NCBI RefSeq assembly: GCF_001517405.1
Contig: NZ_LN907827.1
Location: 2,548,587 to 2,612,586 of the forward strand
Direction: 5' to 3'
Length of the DNA stretch: 64,000 nucleotides
DNA from: Duffyella gerundensis
GTDB lineage: Bacteria; Pseudomonadota; Gammaproteobacteria; Enterobacterales; Enterobacteriaceae
In this document: positions 18,538 to 28,244 of the stretch, in pieces
Layout of the letters: each line of letters starts with the position of its first letter
How positions within the stretch are numbered: position 1 is the first letter of the stretch
Notes under the pieces: model-generated
Told to the model about the DNA's origin: nothing
The model's input: the letters and a program-made list of their open reading frames with translations, nothing else
The model's database searches: none
Made by a program: the position numbers and the translations under genes

Positions 18538-20571
18538 ATGACTCAAGTCGCGAAAAAAATAATGGTAACGTGCGCCCTGCCGTACGCTAATGGCTCAATC
18601 CATCTCGGCCACATGCTCGAGCATATCCAGGCAGATATTTGGGTTCGTTACCAGCGAATGCGCGGCAATCAGGTTTACTTCATCTGTGCTGACGACGCCC
18701 ACGGCACGCCGATCATGCTGAAATCACAGCAGCTCGGCATCACGCCAGAGCAGATGATTGCGGAGATGAGCCAGGAGCATCAGGCTGACTTCGCCGGTTT
18801 TAACATCAGCTATGACAATTATCATTCGACCCATGGCGAAGAGAACCGCGTGCTTTCTGAGCAGATTTACACGCGCCTGAAGGCCAACGGCCACATTAAG
18901 AATCGCACCATTTCGCAGCTTTACGATCCGGAAAAAGGCATGTTCCTGCCGGATCGCTTCGTTAAAGGCAGCTGCCCGAAATGTAAATCGCCGGATCAGT
19001 ATGGCGATAACTGTGAAGTGTGCGGCGCGACCTACAGCCCAACCGAGCTGATCAATCCGCAGTCCGCCGTGTCTGGCGCGACGCCGGTGATGCGTGATTC
19101 CGAACACTTCTTCTTCGATTTGCCAGCGTTTAGCGACATGCTGCAGGCGTGGACGCGCTCCGGCGCCCTGCAGGATCAGGTGGCTAACAAGATGCAGGAG
19201 TGGTTTGAGTCGGGCCTGCATCAGTGGGACATTTCCCGCGATGCGCCTTACTTCGGCTTTGAGATCCCGGATGCGCCAGGCAAATATTTCTATGTCTGGC
19301 TCGACGCGCCAATCGGCTACATGGGCTCGTTCAAAAACCTGTGTGACAAGCGCGGCGACCTCGATTTCGACGAGTTCTGGAATAAAGATTCCACCACCGA
19401 GCTGTATCACTTTATCGGCAAAGATATCGTCTATTTCCACAGCCTGTTCTGGCCAGCGATGCTGGAAGGCAGCAACTACCGCAAGCCTAATAACCTGTTT
19501 GTGCATGGCTACGTGACGGTAAATGGCGCGAAGATGTCAAAATCACGCGGCACCTTTATCAAAGCCAGCACCTGGTTGCAGCATCTGGATGCCGACAGCC
19601 TGCGCTATTACTATGCGGCCAAGCTCTCATCACGCATTGATGACATCGACCTTAATCTGGAAGATTTCGTCCAGCGTGTGAACGCCGACGTGGTCAACAA
19701 AGTGGTCAACCTCGCCTCGCGCAATGCCGGTTTTATCACTAAACGCTTTGACGGCAAGCTGGCAGCTGAGCTGGCCGATCCTGCGCTCTTTAAAACCTTC
19801 ACCGATGCGTCAGAAAAAATTGGCGAAGCCTGGGCGGCGCGTGAATATGGCCGGGCCATTCGCGATATCATGGCGCTGGCTGACGTTGCTAACCGCTATG
19901 TTGACGAACAGGCGCCGTGGGTAGTGGCGAAACAGGAAGGCCGCGATGCCGACCTGCAGGCGATCTGCTCTATGGGCATCAATATGTTCCGCGTGCTGAT
20001 GACCTGGCTGAAGCCGGTGCTGCCTTCGCTGGCCGAGCGCACCGAAGCCTTCCTCAACTGCGAACTGAGCTGGGATGCCGTGCAGCAGCCGCTGCTCGAT
20101 CACAGCATCGCCAGCTTTAAAGCGCTCTACAGCCGCATTGAGATGAACAAAGTTGAGGCGCTGATTGACGCTTCAAAAGAAGATGCGGCGGTGGCTAATC
20201 AGCCCGCTGTCAGCGGGCCGCTGGCGGATGTACCGATTGGCGAGACCATCACCATTGATGATTTTGCCAAAATCGATATGCGCGTGGCGCTGATCGAGAA
20301 AGCCGAACTGGTGGAAGGTTCAGACAAGCTGCTGCGTTTACAGCTCGATCTGGGCGGTGAGAAGCGGCAGATTTTCTCCGGCATTCGCGCGGCTTACCCC
20401 GATCCCGCGGTGCTGGAAGGCAAGCTGACCATTATTGTCGCTAACCTGGCACCACGTAAAATGCGCTTCGGCGTGTCAGAAGGCATGGTGCTTTCAGCCG
20501 GTTCCGGCGGCGCCGATCTGTATGTGCTGTCGGCGGACAGCGGTGCCACACCGGGCATGCAGGTGAAGTAA
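18538..20571 (+). CDS. metG: Methionyl-tRNA synthetase
   Basis: Charges tRNA-Met, including initiator tRNA. The 677-residue enzyme has the HIGH-type motif HLGH at residues 22-25, a zinc knuckle (CPKC and CEVC, about 146-161), and the KMSKS loop at 332-336. The last 110 residues form the oligonucleotide-binding dimerisation domain (EP68/Arc1p-like) containing [16 protein letters not shown]. The second repeat island begins 22 bases after the stop. A small ACGCCGCAAGGCGT stem after the stop lacks a T-run. Confidence 0.97.
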   Translation: MTQVAKKIMVTCALPYANGSIHLGHMLEHIQADIWVRYQRMRGNQVYFICADDAHGTPIMLKSQQLGITPEQMIAEMSQEHQADFAGFNISYDNYHSTHGEENRVLSEQIYTRLKANGHIKNRTISQLYDPEKGMFLPDRFVKGSCPKCKSPDQYGDNCEVCGATYSPTELINPQSAVSGATPVMRDSEHFFFDLPAFSDMLQAWTRSGALQDQVANKMQEWFESGLHQWDISRDAPYFGFEIPDAPGKYFYVWLDAPIGYMGSFKNLCDKRGDLDFDEFWNKDSTTELYHFIGKDIVYFHSLFWPAMLEGSNYRKPNNLFVHGYVTVNGAKMSKSRGTFIKASTWLQHLDADSLRYYYAAKLSSRIDDIDLNLEDFVQRVNADVVNKVVNLASRNAGFITKRFDGKLAAELADPALFKTFTDASEKIGEAWAAREYGRAIRDIMALADVANRYVDEQAPWVVAKQEGRDADLQAICSMGINMFRVLMTWLKPVLPSLAERTEAFLNCELSWDAVQQPLLDHSIASFKALYSRIEMNKVEALIDASKEDAAVANQPAVSGPLADVPIGETITIDDFAKIDMRVALIEKAELVEGSDKLLRLQLDLGGEKRQIFSGIRAAYPDPAVLEGKLTIIVANLAPRKMRFGVSEGMVLSAGSGGADLYVLSADSGATPGMQVK

Positions 20572-20592
20572 ACGCCGCAAGGCGTTGTTGTT

Positions 20593-20614
20593 GTTCCTCA
20601 GGCCGGAAAGGCCT
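20593..20614 (+). repeat. Left terminal inverted repeat of island 2
   Basis: A 22-base sequence beginning GTTCCTCAGGCC, which matches the reverse complement of 22179-22200 with one mismatch. It is itself a small hairpin (CAGGCC/GGCCTG). Homology between the two ends of the island stops exactly at the outer GTTCC/GGAAC. Confidence 0.85.
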
Positions 20615-20690
20615 GGGTTTGCCGTGAAGCGGGCGGCTTTTAAGGGCAAGGGCTTTAAGGTCAGCGGCCATTTCGTTCTGCCTGGCTGGC

Positions 20691-20825
20691 GGCTTTAAGG
20701 TCAAGGGCTTTAAGGTCAAGGGCTTTAAGGTCAAGGGCTTTAAGGTCAAGGGCTTTAAGGTCAAGGGCTTTAAGGTCAAGGGCTTTAAGGTCAAGGACTT
20801 TAAGGTCAAGGACTTTAAGGTCAAC
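20691..20825 (+). repeat. Nine tandem copies of a 15-bp unit
   Basis: Unit GGCTTTAAGGTCAAG; the first seven copies are identical and the last two begin GAC. The unit is a shortened form of the AAGGTCAA motif that recurs across all four arms. Being divisible by three, it leaves open but meaningless frames on both strands. Confidence 0.97.
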
Positions 20826-21037
20826 GGCCATTTCGTTCTGCCTGAAGGCAGCCCGAGCAGGGCCGGCAGTCGCCCCGGCCCTGCACCCGCGCTTTCGGCC
20901 AGCTTCATCGCCGCGTTGCGGTGCCCTCGCTACTTCAGCCTTCCTGACGGACCACTCGCGACGCGCCCTCCATGGCGCGGCGCTTCCCTCTCGCCGACGT
21001 CCTGTCGGCTCGTCCTGGAACGCTTCATCCACTCGGC

Positions 21038-21600
21038 GCTGAAATGGCCGCCAACACCACTCGCTGCCAGAATTGTACTCAATGTGACTAATAACTGGCT
21101 GAAGAAGCCTTAATTGGATGAAACGTTATGACTGGTTAGAAAGATCATCATAATGCGTTGAACATATCGGCTGGTGGCGCAAGGCACTTATCCATTGGTC
21201 GCTGAAATGGCCACCAACATCACTCGCTGCCAGAATTGTACTCAATGTGACTAATAACTGGCTGAAGAAGCCTTAATTGGATGAAACGTTATGACTGGTT
21301 AGAAAGATCATCATAATGCATTGAACATATCGGCTGGTGGCGCAAGGCACTTATCCATTGATCGCTGAAATGGCCGCCAGCATCACTCGCTGCCAGAACT
21401 GTACTCAATGTGACTAATAACTGGCTGAAGAAGCCTTGGTTGTATAAATCAGGTTGATTAGCTGAAAGTTGGCAATCCTCTCAAATATCATCATGTGCTG
21501 AACATTCCCGAAAGGGCTTATCCATTTGTGGTTGAAATGGCCGCCAGCATCACTCGTTGCCAGAACCGTCTTCGATGCGGCGATTAAATGGCTGTGATGC
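21038..21600 (+). repeat. Four tandem copies of a ~163-bp unit
   Basis: Copies start (GCTGAAATGG or GTTGAAATGG) at 21038, 21201, 21364 and 21531, giving spacings of 163, 163 and 167. The first two are nearly identical; the third diverges after about 75 bases; the fourth is recognisable only for about 35 bases. All frames contain stops within each unit, so they are non-coding. No homology to the arms is apparent. Decay runs from left to right. Confidence 0.95.
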
Positions 21601-21776
21601 TGCTGTGTTCACGCTGTCTGTCAGAAACGCACTAATCTGTAAAATGAAAATCCTTTTCATATCAAACTACAATACATTCAGGCTTTGTTAATCTCGCGCA
21701 AAACAAACCAGCTGTGCTCAGCTCATAATCCATCTCCACACAGATATGCAGATGAGATTTTAAGGTTTGGTTTTAG
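21601..21776. other. Unassigned stretch within island 2
   Basis: AT-richer sequence between the end of the 163-bp repeats and arm D. I see no gene, terminator or promoter I can support. Confidence 0.5.
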
Positions 21777-22200
21777 TCATTTCGATTTTGATTTGGGTTT
21801 TGACCTTTTAGAGGCATCACAAACGCCGAGGCAAAAGCGTTTTCCAGGATGAGCCGCAGGGAGGCGGCGAGAATAAGCGCCGCGCCGGACAAAAACGCCG
21901 GGAGCGTTTTTGAACAGCGCTTGCGCTGCCCCGAAGGGGTGAGCCTCAGGATGAGGCGAATACTCCGCGTCGCGCATGGTCCGTCAGGAAAACGCTTTTG
22001 CTGAGGGTACCCACGAAGTGGGCAGTTGTGTTTGCCGGATAGCGCGGGTGCAGGGCCGGGGCGACTGCCGGCCCTGCTCGTGCTGCCTTCAGGCAGAACG
22101 AAATGGCCGTTGACCTTGATTTTAAAGACCTTGACCCTAAAGACGTTGGCCTGAAAGCGCCCGCGCCAGGGCAAAACAAGGCCTTTCTGGCCTGAGGAAC
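21777..22200 (-). repeat. Repeat island 2, arm D (inverted relative to arm C)
   Basis: Mirror-order copy of the modules, starting like arm B (TTTCGATTTTGA, GGGTTTTGACC, AGAGGCATCAC) and containing GCAAAAGCGTTTTCCAGG.GAGCCGCAGGGA, the CCCAC-GAA-GTGGG hairpin (22010-22022), GTTGTGTTTGCCGGATAG, the 28-nt hairpin (22050-22077) and CTGCCTTCAGGCAG. Compared with arm B it has about 90 extra bases carrying four hairpins in a row (21891-21957). It ends at the right terminal inverted repeat. Confidence 0.9.
22179..22200 (-). repeat. Right terminal inverted repeat of island 2
   Basis: Pairs with 20593-20614 at 21 of 22 bases. The sequences just outside (GTTGTT on the left, GAGCGC on the right) do not match, so no target-site duplication is visible. 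Confidence 0.85.
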
Positions 22201-22295
22201 GAGCGCCCCCGGCGACCGCCTCCCCAAAAATGTGATCTGTAGCACGCTAAGAATTTTCGTCGTAAGATAAGCACATACCACATCAGGAGCCAGTC

Positions 22296-22676
22296 ATGCG
22301 CCCGGCACTTACGATCTGTTGGCATTACCTTCGCGCCTTTATCATCATCTATCTCTGCCTGTTTGCAGGCAACGGTCTCGCCGCGCTGCTGCCAATCACC
22401 ATACCGGGCAGTATCCTTGGCATGCTGGTGCTGTTTACCCTGCTGACCGTGCAGATCATCCCGGTAAAATGGGTGAAGCCCGGTTGCCACATCATCATTC
22501 GCAATATGGCGCTGCTGTTCGTGCCGATCAGCGTTGGCGTGATGAGCTACACCGATATCCTTACCGCCCAGTTTGGGCCGATTGTGGTGTCATGCATTGT
22601 CAGCACGATTCTGGTGATCGTCATTGTTGGCGTGGGTTCGCAACGCCTGCACGCCGAGCCGGGAGAAAAACCATGA
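22296..22676 (+). CDS. yohJ: YohJ, LrgA/CidA-family membrane protein
   Basis: A small 126-residue inner-membrane protein with four predicted TM segments (about 11-30, 37-55, 67-88, 95-118). LrgA/CidA proteins are holin-like and work with an LrgB-type partner; in E. coli the pair has been linked to transport of small metabolites and to murein hydrolase control. It overlaps yohK by four bases (ATGA), so the two proteins are co-translated. GC-rich and well conserved, with [15 protein letters not shown] as the most typical stretch. Confidence 0.92.
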   Translation: MRPALTICWHYLRAFIIIYLCLFAGNGLAALLPITIPGSILGMLVLFTLLTVQIIPVKWVKPGCHIIIRNMALLFVPISVGVMSYTDILTAQFGPIVVSCIVSTILVIVIVGVGSQRLHAEPGEKP

Positions 22677-23365
22677 TCGATATCTGGTGGTCTCTCCCGC
22701 TGACGCTTGGCGCCTTCTGGCTGGCACGCAAGCTGGCAACCACGCTGAAAATTTCGCTGCTCAACCCGCTGCTGGTTTCTATGGCGATCATTATTCCCAT
22801 TCTGCTGCTCACGCATATACCCTATTCCCGCTATTTTGCCGGCAGCGCTATTCTCAACCAGCTGTTACAGCCTGCGGTAGTGGCACTCGCCTTGCCGCTT
22901 TATGAGCAGCTGCAACAGATCAGGGCACGCTGGAAATCGATTGTAGGGCTCTGCTTTATTGGAAGTATTACCGCGATGACCTCGGGCACGGCTATCGCGT
23001 TATGGATGGGGGCAACGCCGGAAATCGCCGCCACCATTATTCCCAAATCAGTGACCACCCCGATTGCGATGGCGATTTCGGCCTCGTTGCACGGCATTCC
23101 GGCCATCAGCGCTATCTGCGTGTTAATCGCCGGAGTGTTTGGCGCAGTGTTTGGCCACATGCTGCTTAACCTGTTTAAGGTGCGTACAAAAGCGTCGCGC
23201 GGTCTGGCTATTGGCAACGCCTCGCATGCCCTTGGCACCGCTCGCTGTGCTGAACTCGACTATCAGGAAGGCGCATTCAGCTCACTGGCGCTGGTGATTT
23301 GCGGCATTCTCACTTCGTTGCTCGCGCCCTTTCTTTTTCCGGTTTTGTTAAGGCTGTTGGGCTGA
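22673..23365 (+). CDS. yohK: YohK, LrgB-family membrane protein
   Basis: A 230-residue inner-membrane protein with about seven TM segments, partner of YohJ. The LrgB family signature is visible as [15 protein letters not shown] and [12 protein letters not shown]. The ATG at 22673 lies inside the yohJ stop region with GGGAG 5 bases upstream, so I use it rather than the longer open frame that begins inside yohJ. A 12-bp hairpin follows directly on the stop codon. Confidence 0.93.
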   Translation: MIDIWWSLPLTLGAFWLARKLATTLKISLLNPLLVSMAIIIPILLLTHIPYSRYFAGSAILNQLLQPAVVALALPLYEQLQQIRARWKSIVGLCFIGSITAMTSGTAIALWMGATPEIAATIIPKSVTTPIAMAISASLHGIPAISAICVLIAGVFGAVFGHMLLNLFKVRTKASRGLAIGNASHALGTARCAELDYQEGAFSSLALVICGILTSLLAPFLFPVLLRLLG

Positions 23366-23392
23366 AAGTTTGCGAGAGATCTCGCAAACTTT
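23365..23392 (+). terminator. Hairpin after yohK
   Basis: Perfect 12-bp stem AAAGTTTGCGAG/CTCGCAAACTTT with an AGAT loop, starting on the last base of the stop codon. There is no long T-run, so termination may be inefficient or the stem may protect the 3' end. Confidence 0.65.
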
Positions 23393-23421
23393 GCTCAAGT
23401 TTCAAATCTTGCATTGATAGC

Positions 23422-23437
23422 GCGATTTAGATCACAT
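23422..23437 (+). promoter_or_regulatory. Probable CRP site upstream of cdd
   Basis: CGCGA-N6-TCACA: a perfect right half and a 3/5 left half, extended by TAGATCACAT as in the strong consensus. E. coli cdd is controlled by CRP together with CytR; I did not identify a CytR operator. Confidence 0.6.
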
Positions 23438-23482
23438 ATAACCGCCTGATTGCTCTTCCCTCTTTGCTGATGAGACTCACTC

Positions 23483-24370
23483 ATGCACCCACGATTTCAA
23501 CAGGCGTTTACCACTCTGCCATCCGACTTACAGCAGGCCATTGCGCCTGTGCTTGCCGCTGACGATTTTGCTGCCCGCTTAACACCGCAGCAGGTTGCCG
23601 ATCTGCAACAACAAACCGGCCTTGATGCTGATGCGCTGGCATTAGCGCTGCTGCCGCTGGCGGCGGCCTGTGCGCTGGCCACGCTCTCGCATTTTAACGT
23701 GGGTGCCATCGCCCGCGGTGCCAGCGGCAGCTGGTATTTTGGCGCTAACATGGAATTTGCAGGCACCACCATGCAGCAGACCATTCATGCCGAGCAGAGC
23801 GCCATTACCCACGCCTGGCTGCACGATGAAGCGAAGCTGGAAACCGTCACCGTTAACTACACGCCTTGCGGGCACTGCCGTCAGTTTATGAATGAACTGA
23901 ACAGCGGCACCGCGCTGCGCATTAGCCTGCCCAATCGTCCGGCTACCACGCTGGCGAACTATCTGCCTGACTCATTTGGCCCCGGCGATCTCGATATTCA
24001 TGAGCGCCTGCTGACCCCGGTCGATCACGGTTATCAACCTGCTGGCGATGCGCTTGCTCAGGCCGCTATCGCAGCTGCCAGCCGCAGCCATGCGCCTTAC
24101 AGCAAAGCGCACAGCGGCGTGGCGCTGGAAAGCGTCAGCGGCAAGATTTATGCCGGCCGTTACGCTGAAAATGCCGCCTTTAACCCCAGCCTGCCTCCAT
24201 TGCAGGCGGCGCTGATTCTGATGAACATGGCTGGCGAAGGCCAGGCGATTAAGCGCGCCGTTCTGGCTGAGCATCCTCAGGCACTGCTGGTTCAGCATGA
24301 TGCCACCCGCGCTACGCTGGCCATGCTCGGCTGTAGCGATCTGCACCTGGCGGCGCTGACAAAAGCGTGA
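23483..24370 (+). CDS. cdd: Cytidine deaminase
   Basis: Converts cytidine and deoxycytidine to uridine and deoxyuridine in pyrimidine salvage. The 295-residue protein is the long, homodimeric enterobacterial type with a catalytic and a degenerate second domain. The zinc site is HAE at 102-104 and PCGHC at 128-132 (His102, Cys129, Cys132, with Glu104 as proton shuttle). Length and motif positions match E. coli Cdd. Confidence 0.97.
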   Translation: MHPRFQQAFTTLPSDLQQAIAPVLAADDFAARLTPQQVADLQQQTGLDADALALALLPLAAACALATLSHFNVGAIARGASGSWYFGANMEFAGTTMQQTIHAEQSAITHAWLHDEAKLETVTVNYTPCGHCRQFMNELNSGTALRISLPNRPATTLANYLPDSFGPGDLDIHERLLTPVDHGYQPAGDALAQAAIAAASRSHAPYSKAHSGVALESVSGKIYAGRYAENAAFNPSLPPLQAALILMNMAGEGQAIKRAVLAEHPQALLVQHDATRATLAMLGCSDLHLAALTKA

Positions 24371-24530
24371 TGCCGCTTTTTAGTAAAAAAAGTATCGCTT
24401 TTGTTATCCGTTGCTAACAAAAGCTGTACTTCTGCGCGAATTTTCTTAGGATCGGGCACACAACTTATCCCTGACAATATCCAGGCTAACGGTTGCGGCG
24501 CAGCCCGGTCTGAGATGGAGCAAACACTGC

Positions 24531-26228
24531 ATGGAACTCGACTACGAAAGTAAACGTTCGCTGTATATCCCTTATGCTGGCCCTATTCTGTTGGAATTCC
24601 CGTTGTTGAATAAAGGCAGTGCCTTCTCCGTAGAGGAGCGCAACGACTTCAATCTCAATGGCCTGCTGCCGGAAACCGTAGAAACCATCGAAGAGCAGGC
24701 TGAACGCGCCTGGCGCCAGTTCCAGGATTTCAAAAACAACAACGATAAACACGTTTACCTGCGTAATATTCAGGATACCAACGAAACCCTGTTCTACCGT
24801 CTGCTCGATAACCATCTGGAAGAGATGATGCCAATCATCTACACGCCAACGGTCGGCGCAGCGTGTGAACACTTCTCTGAAATTTACCGTCGTGCCCGTG
24901 GTCTGTTTATCTCCTACCCTAACCGCGCCAGCATTGAAGATATGCTGCAAAATGCCACCAAGCAGAATGTTAAAGTGATTGTTGTCACCGACGGCGAGCG
25001 CATTCTTGGTCTGGGCGATCAGGGCATCGGCGGCATGGGCATTCCTATTGGTAAGCTTTCTCTTTATACCGCGTGCGGCGGCATCAGCCCGGCGTACACC
25101 CTGCCTGTGGTTTTGGATGTTGGCACTAACAACCAGCAGCTGCTGAATGACCCGCTCTATATGGGCTGGCGTCATCCGCGCATCACCGGTGAAGAGTACG
25201 ATAATTTCGTTAACGAATTTATTCAGGCAGTAAAAAGCCGCTGGCCAAACGTTCTGCTGCAGTTTGAAGATTTTGCGCAGAAAAATGCCATGCCGCTGCT
25301 GGAGCGCTATCGCGACGAAGTGTGCTGCTTCAACGATGACATTCAGGGCACCGCGGCGGTGACGCTGGGTACGCTGATTGCCGCCAGCCGTGCGGCAGGC
25401 AGCAAGTTAAGCGATCAGAAAGTGGTGTTTCTCGGTGCTGGCTCAGCCGGCTGCGGTATCGCCGAACAGATCGTCGCGCAGATGAAATCAGAAGGCTTAA
25501 GCGACGATGAAGCGCGCGCACGCGTGATGATGGTCGACCGTTTTGGCCTGCTGACCGACAAACTGCCTAACCTGCTGAGCTTCCAGAGCAAGCTGGTGCA
25601 GAAAAGCGAAAATCTCAGCGGCTGGGATACCAGCAACGACACCATCTCCCTGCTGGATGTGGTGCGCAACGCGCATCCAGATATTCTGATTGGCGTCTCC
25701 GGCCAGCCAGGCCTTTTCAGCGAAGAGATTATCCGTGAAATGCACAAGCATTGCGCACGCCCGATCGTCATGCCGCTCTCCAACCCCACTTCGCGCGTTG
25801 AGGCGACGCCAGCCGACATTCTGGCGTGGACCGACGGTGCCGCGCTGGTCGCCACCGGCAGCCCATTCTCTCCGGTAAGCTGGAAGGATAAAACCTATCC
25901 GATCGCCCAGTGCAACAACTCCTATATCTTCCCTGGCATTGGCCTTGGCGTGATCGCCTCAGGCGCAACCCGCGTGACCGACAGCATGCTGATGGCTGCC
26001 AGCCGTACGCTGGCTGACTGTTCACCGCTGGCCAACGAAGGCCAGGGTCCGGTGCTGCCGGAGATCAAAGATATTCAGGGCGTTTCCAAGCTGATTGCGA
26101 TGGCAGTGGGCAAAGCGGCTCAGCTGGCGGGCGTGGCGGTGGTCACCTCAGAAGATGTGCTGTCACGTTCGATCGCCAGCAACTTCTGGCTGCCACAATA
26201 CCGTAACTATCGCCGCACCTCGATTTAA
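24531..26228 (+). CDS. maeA: NAD-dependent malic enzyme
   Basis: Oxidatively decarboxylates malate to pyruvate with NAD. The 565-residue protein has the malic enzyme signature [16 protein letters not shown] (about residues 266-281), the active-site YTPTVG near residue 104, the NAD fold [13 protein letters not shown] (about 302) and [15 protein letters not shown]. It is placed between cdd and sanA, which are neighbours in E. coli, where maeA is elsewhere. A GCCGGGTGCG-CTG-CGCCCGGC stem follows the gene. Confidence 0.96.
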   Translation: MELDYESKRSLYIPYAGPILLEFPLLNKGSAFSVEERNDFNLNGLLPETVETIEEQAERAWRQFQDFKNNNDKHVYLRNIQDTNETLFYRLLDNHLEEMMPIIYTPTVGAACEHFSEIYRRARGLFISYPNRASIEDMLQNATKQNVKVIVVTDGERILGLGDQGIGGMGIPIGKLSLYTACGGISPAYTLPVVLDVGTNNQQLLNDPLYMGWRHPRITGEEYDNFVNEFIQAVKSRWPNVLLQFEDFAQKNAMPLLERYRDEVCCFNDDIQGTAAVTLGTLIAASRAAGSKLSDQKVVFLGAGSAGCGIAEQIVAQMKSEGLSDDEARARVMMVDRFGLLTDKLPNLLSFQSKLVQKSENLSGWDTSNDTISLLDVVRNAHPDILIGVSGQPGLFSEEIIREMHKHCARPIVMPLSNPTSRVEATPADILAWTDGAALVATGSPFSPVSWKDKTYPIAQCNNSYIFPGIGLGVIASGATRVTDSMLMAASRTLADCSPLANEGQGPVLPEIKDIQGVSKLIAMAVGKAAQLAGVAVVTSEDVLSRSIASNFWLPQYRNYRRTSI

Positions 26229-26364
26229 CCGTGGTGCGTGTTGCCGGGTGCGCTGCGCCCGGCATCGCCTAAAATAACAACGGCCAGCGGCGCTGCACTT
26301 GCTTCAGCCAGGCCGCTCAAGTAGCCTTGCAGGCACTGAATTTTTCTTCCCCTCAATGCGGTAA

Positions 26365-27153
<789 letters not shown>

Positions 27154-27171
27154 CAATAAAAATTATGCATA

Positions 27172-27199
27172 AAAAAACGGGCCATCAGGCCCGTTTTTT
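27172..27199. terminator. Bidirectional terminator between sanA and mglC
   Basis: AAAAAACGGGCC-ATCA-GGCCCGTTTTTT, a 12-bp perfect stem with A and T runs on the two sides, serving both convergent transcripts. Confidence 0.95.
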
Positions 27200-27213
27200 G
27201 TGGTGCGATGAGA

Positions 27214-28224
27214 TTACTTTTTACGTGAATATTTCAGTGAATCCAGCGCGACGGCGAAAATGATGATGCCGCCTTTAATGATGTACTGCCAGTAAGGGTT
27301 AACGCCGATGTAGGTCAAACCGTAGTTGATAACGGTGAAGATCAGCACACCGGTAACCACGCCTGCAACCGTACCCACGCCACCGGCGAAGGAAACACCG
27401 CCCACGACGCAAGCCGCGATAGCATCCAACTCATACATAAAGCCGAGGTTGTTGGTGGCGCTGCCAATACGGCCCGCTTCCAGCATGCCGCCGAACGCAT
27501 AGAACACGCCAGACAGGGCATACACCAGGATCAGGTTGAAGTTAACATTAACGCCGGAGACCTTAGCCGCTTCCGGGTTGCCACCGATGGCAAAAATGTT
27601 TTTACCAAAGCGGGTTTTGTTCCACAGGATCCAGACAAACAGAATGGCAAAAATCGCATAGAAGGTGATGTACGACAGCTTGAAGTCACCAAAACGCAGG
27701 AAGCCCTGAGTAAAGGTGGAGAAGCCGCTGTCAAAACCCGCGATAGGCGATGCACCGACGAAGTCGTAATAGAGTGAGTTGATGCCGTAAACGATGATCA
27801 TCGTGCCCAGCGTGGTGATAAACGGTGTCACCTTCAGGTAAGCGATGATGACGCCGTTTACCAGACCGATCAACGCGCCAATCACACAAACGATCAGCAG
27901 CACTACCGGAATTGGCAGGGTATCCATGCCAGGAAAGACTTTGTTGGCATTTTCCATCGACTGCAGCAGCGTTGCCGCTACCACCGCCGCTAAACCTACC
28001 TGACGTCCGGCAGAGAGGTCAGTACCCTGCGTCACGATCAGACCGGCCACGCCGAGAGCAATAATAATACGCACTGAAGATTGGGTAAGAATATTACTCA
28101 GGTTCATCAGGCTCAGGAAAGTCGGATCCTGGAAAATAATAATCGCCAGCAGTACCAGCAGGACGACATAAATACCGCCCTCTTTTAACCAGGTCAGCGC
28201 ATTCTTTTTAGTAGTCGCTTTCAT
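27214..28224 (-). CDS. mglC: Galactose/methyl-galactoside ABC permease MglC
   Basis: Inner-membrane subunit of the high-affinity galactose importer MglBAC, 336 residues with about eight to ten hydrophobic segments. The family motif GLIVTQGTDLSAGRQVGL is at about residues 61-78 and the ATPase-contacting loop is AIGGNPEAAKVSGVNV (EAA-like motif). It is the last gene of the operon, 20 bases after mglA. Confidence 0.96.
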   Translation of the reverse strand: MKATTKKNALTWLKEGGIYVVLLVLLAIIIFQDPTFLSLMNLSNILTQSSVRIIIALGVAGLIVTQGTDLSAGRQVGLAAVVAATLLQSMENANKVFPGMDTLPIPVVLLIVCVIGALIGLVNGVIIAYLKVTPFITTLGTMIIVYGINSLYYDFVGASPIAGFDSGFSTFTQGFLRFGDFKLSYITFYAIFAILFVWILWNKTRFGKNIFAIGGNPEAAKVSGVNVNFNLILVYALSGVFYAFGGMLEAGRIGSATNNLGFMYELDAIAACVVGGVSFAGGVGTVAGVVTGVLIFTVINYGLTYIGVNPYWQYIIKGGIIIFAVALDSLKYSRKK

Positions 28225-28244
28225 GTAATTTCAGCCCTTGCTGC

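Larger units (their letters stand above)
20593..20979 (+). repeat. Repeat island 2, arm C
   Basis: Same orientation and module order as arm A: terminal repeat, GGCCATTTCGTTCTGCC motifs, a 15-bp tandem array, CTGCCTGAAGGCAG, the 28-nt hairpin (20857-20884), TTCCTGACGGACCACTCGCGA, and a CGCGCC-CTCCAT-GGCGCG hairpin (20962-20979). The CAAACACAACCGCC block of arm A is replaced here by a different sequence (20888-20935). No believable gene is present. Confidence 0.88.

Noticed and set aside
20441..21032. Repetitive minus-strand frames over the 15-bp array
   Set aside because: Product of a repeat length divisible by three.
21038..21600. CRISPR or integron-type cassette array
   Set aside because: The units are direct tandem copies of about 163 bp with no spacers or cassette genes, and no integrase.
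26239..26264. REP element after maeA
   Set aside because: GCCGGGTGCG/CGCCCGGC-type hairpin resembles REP only in the first bases; a single stem is not enough to call the family.
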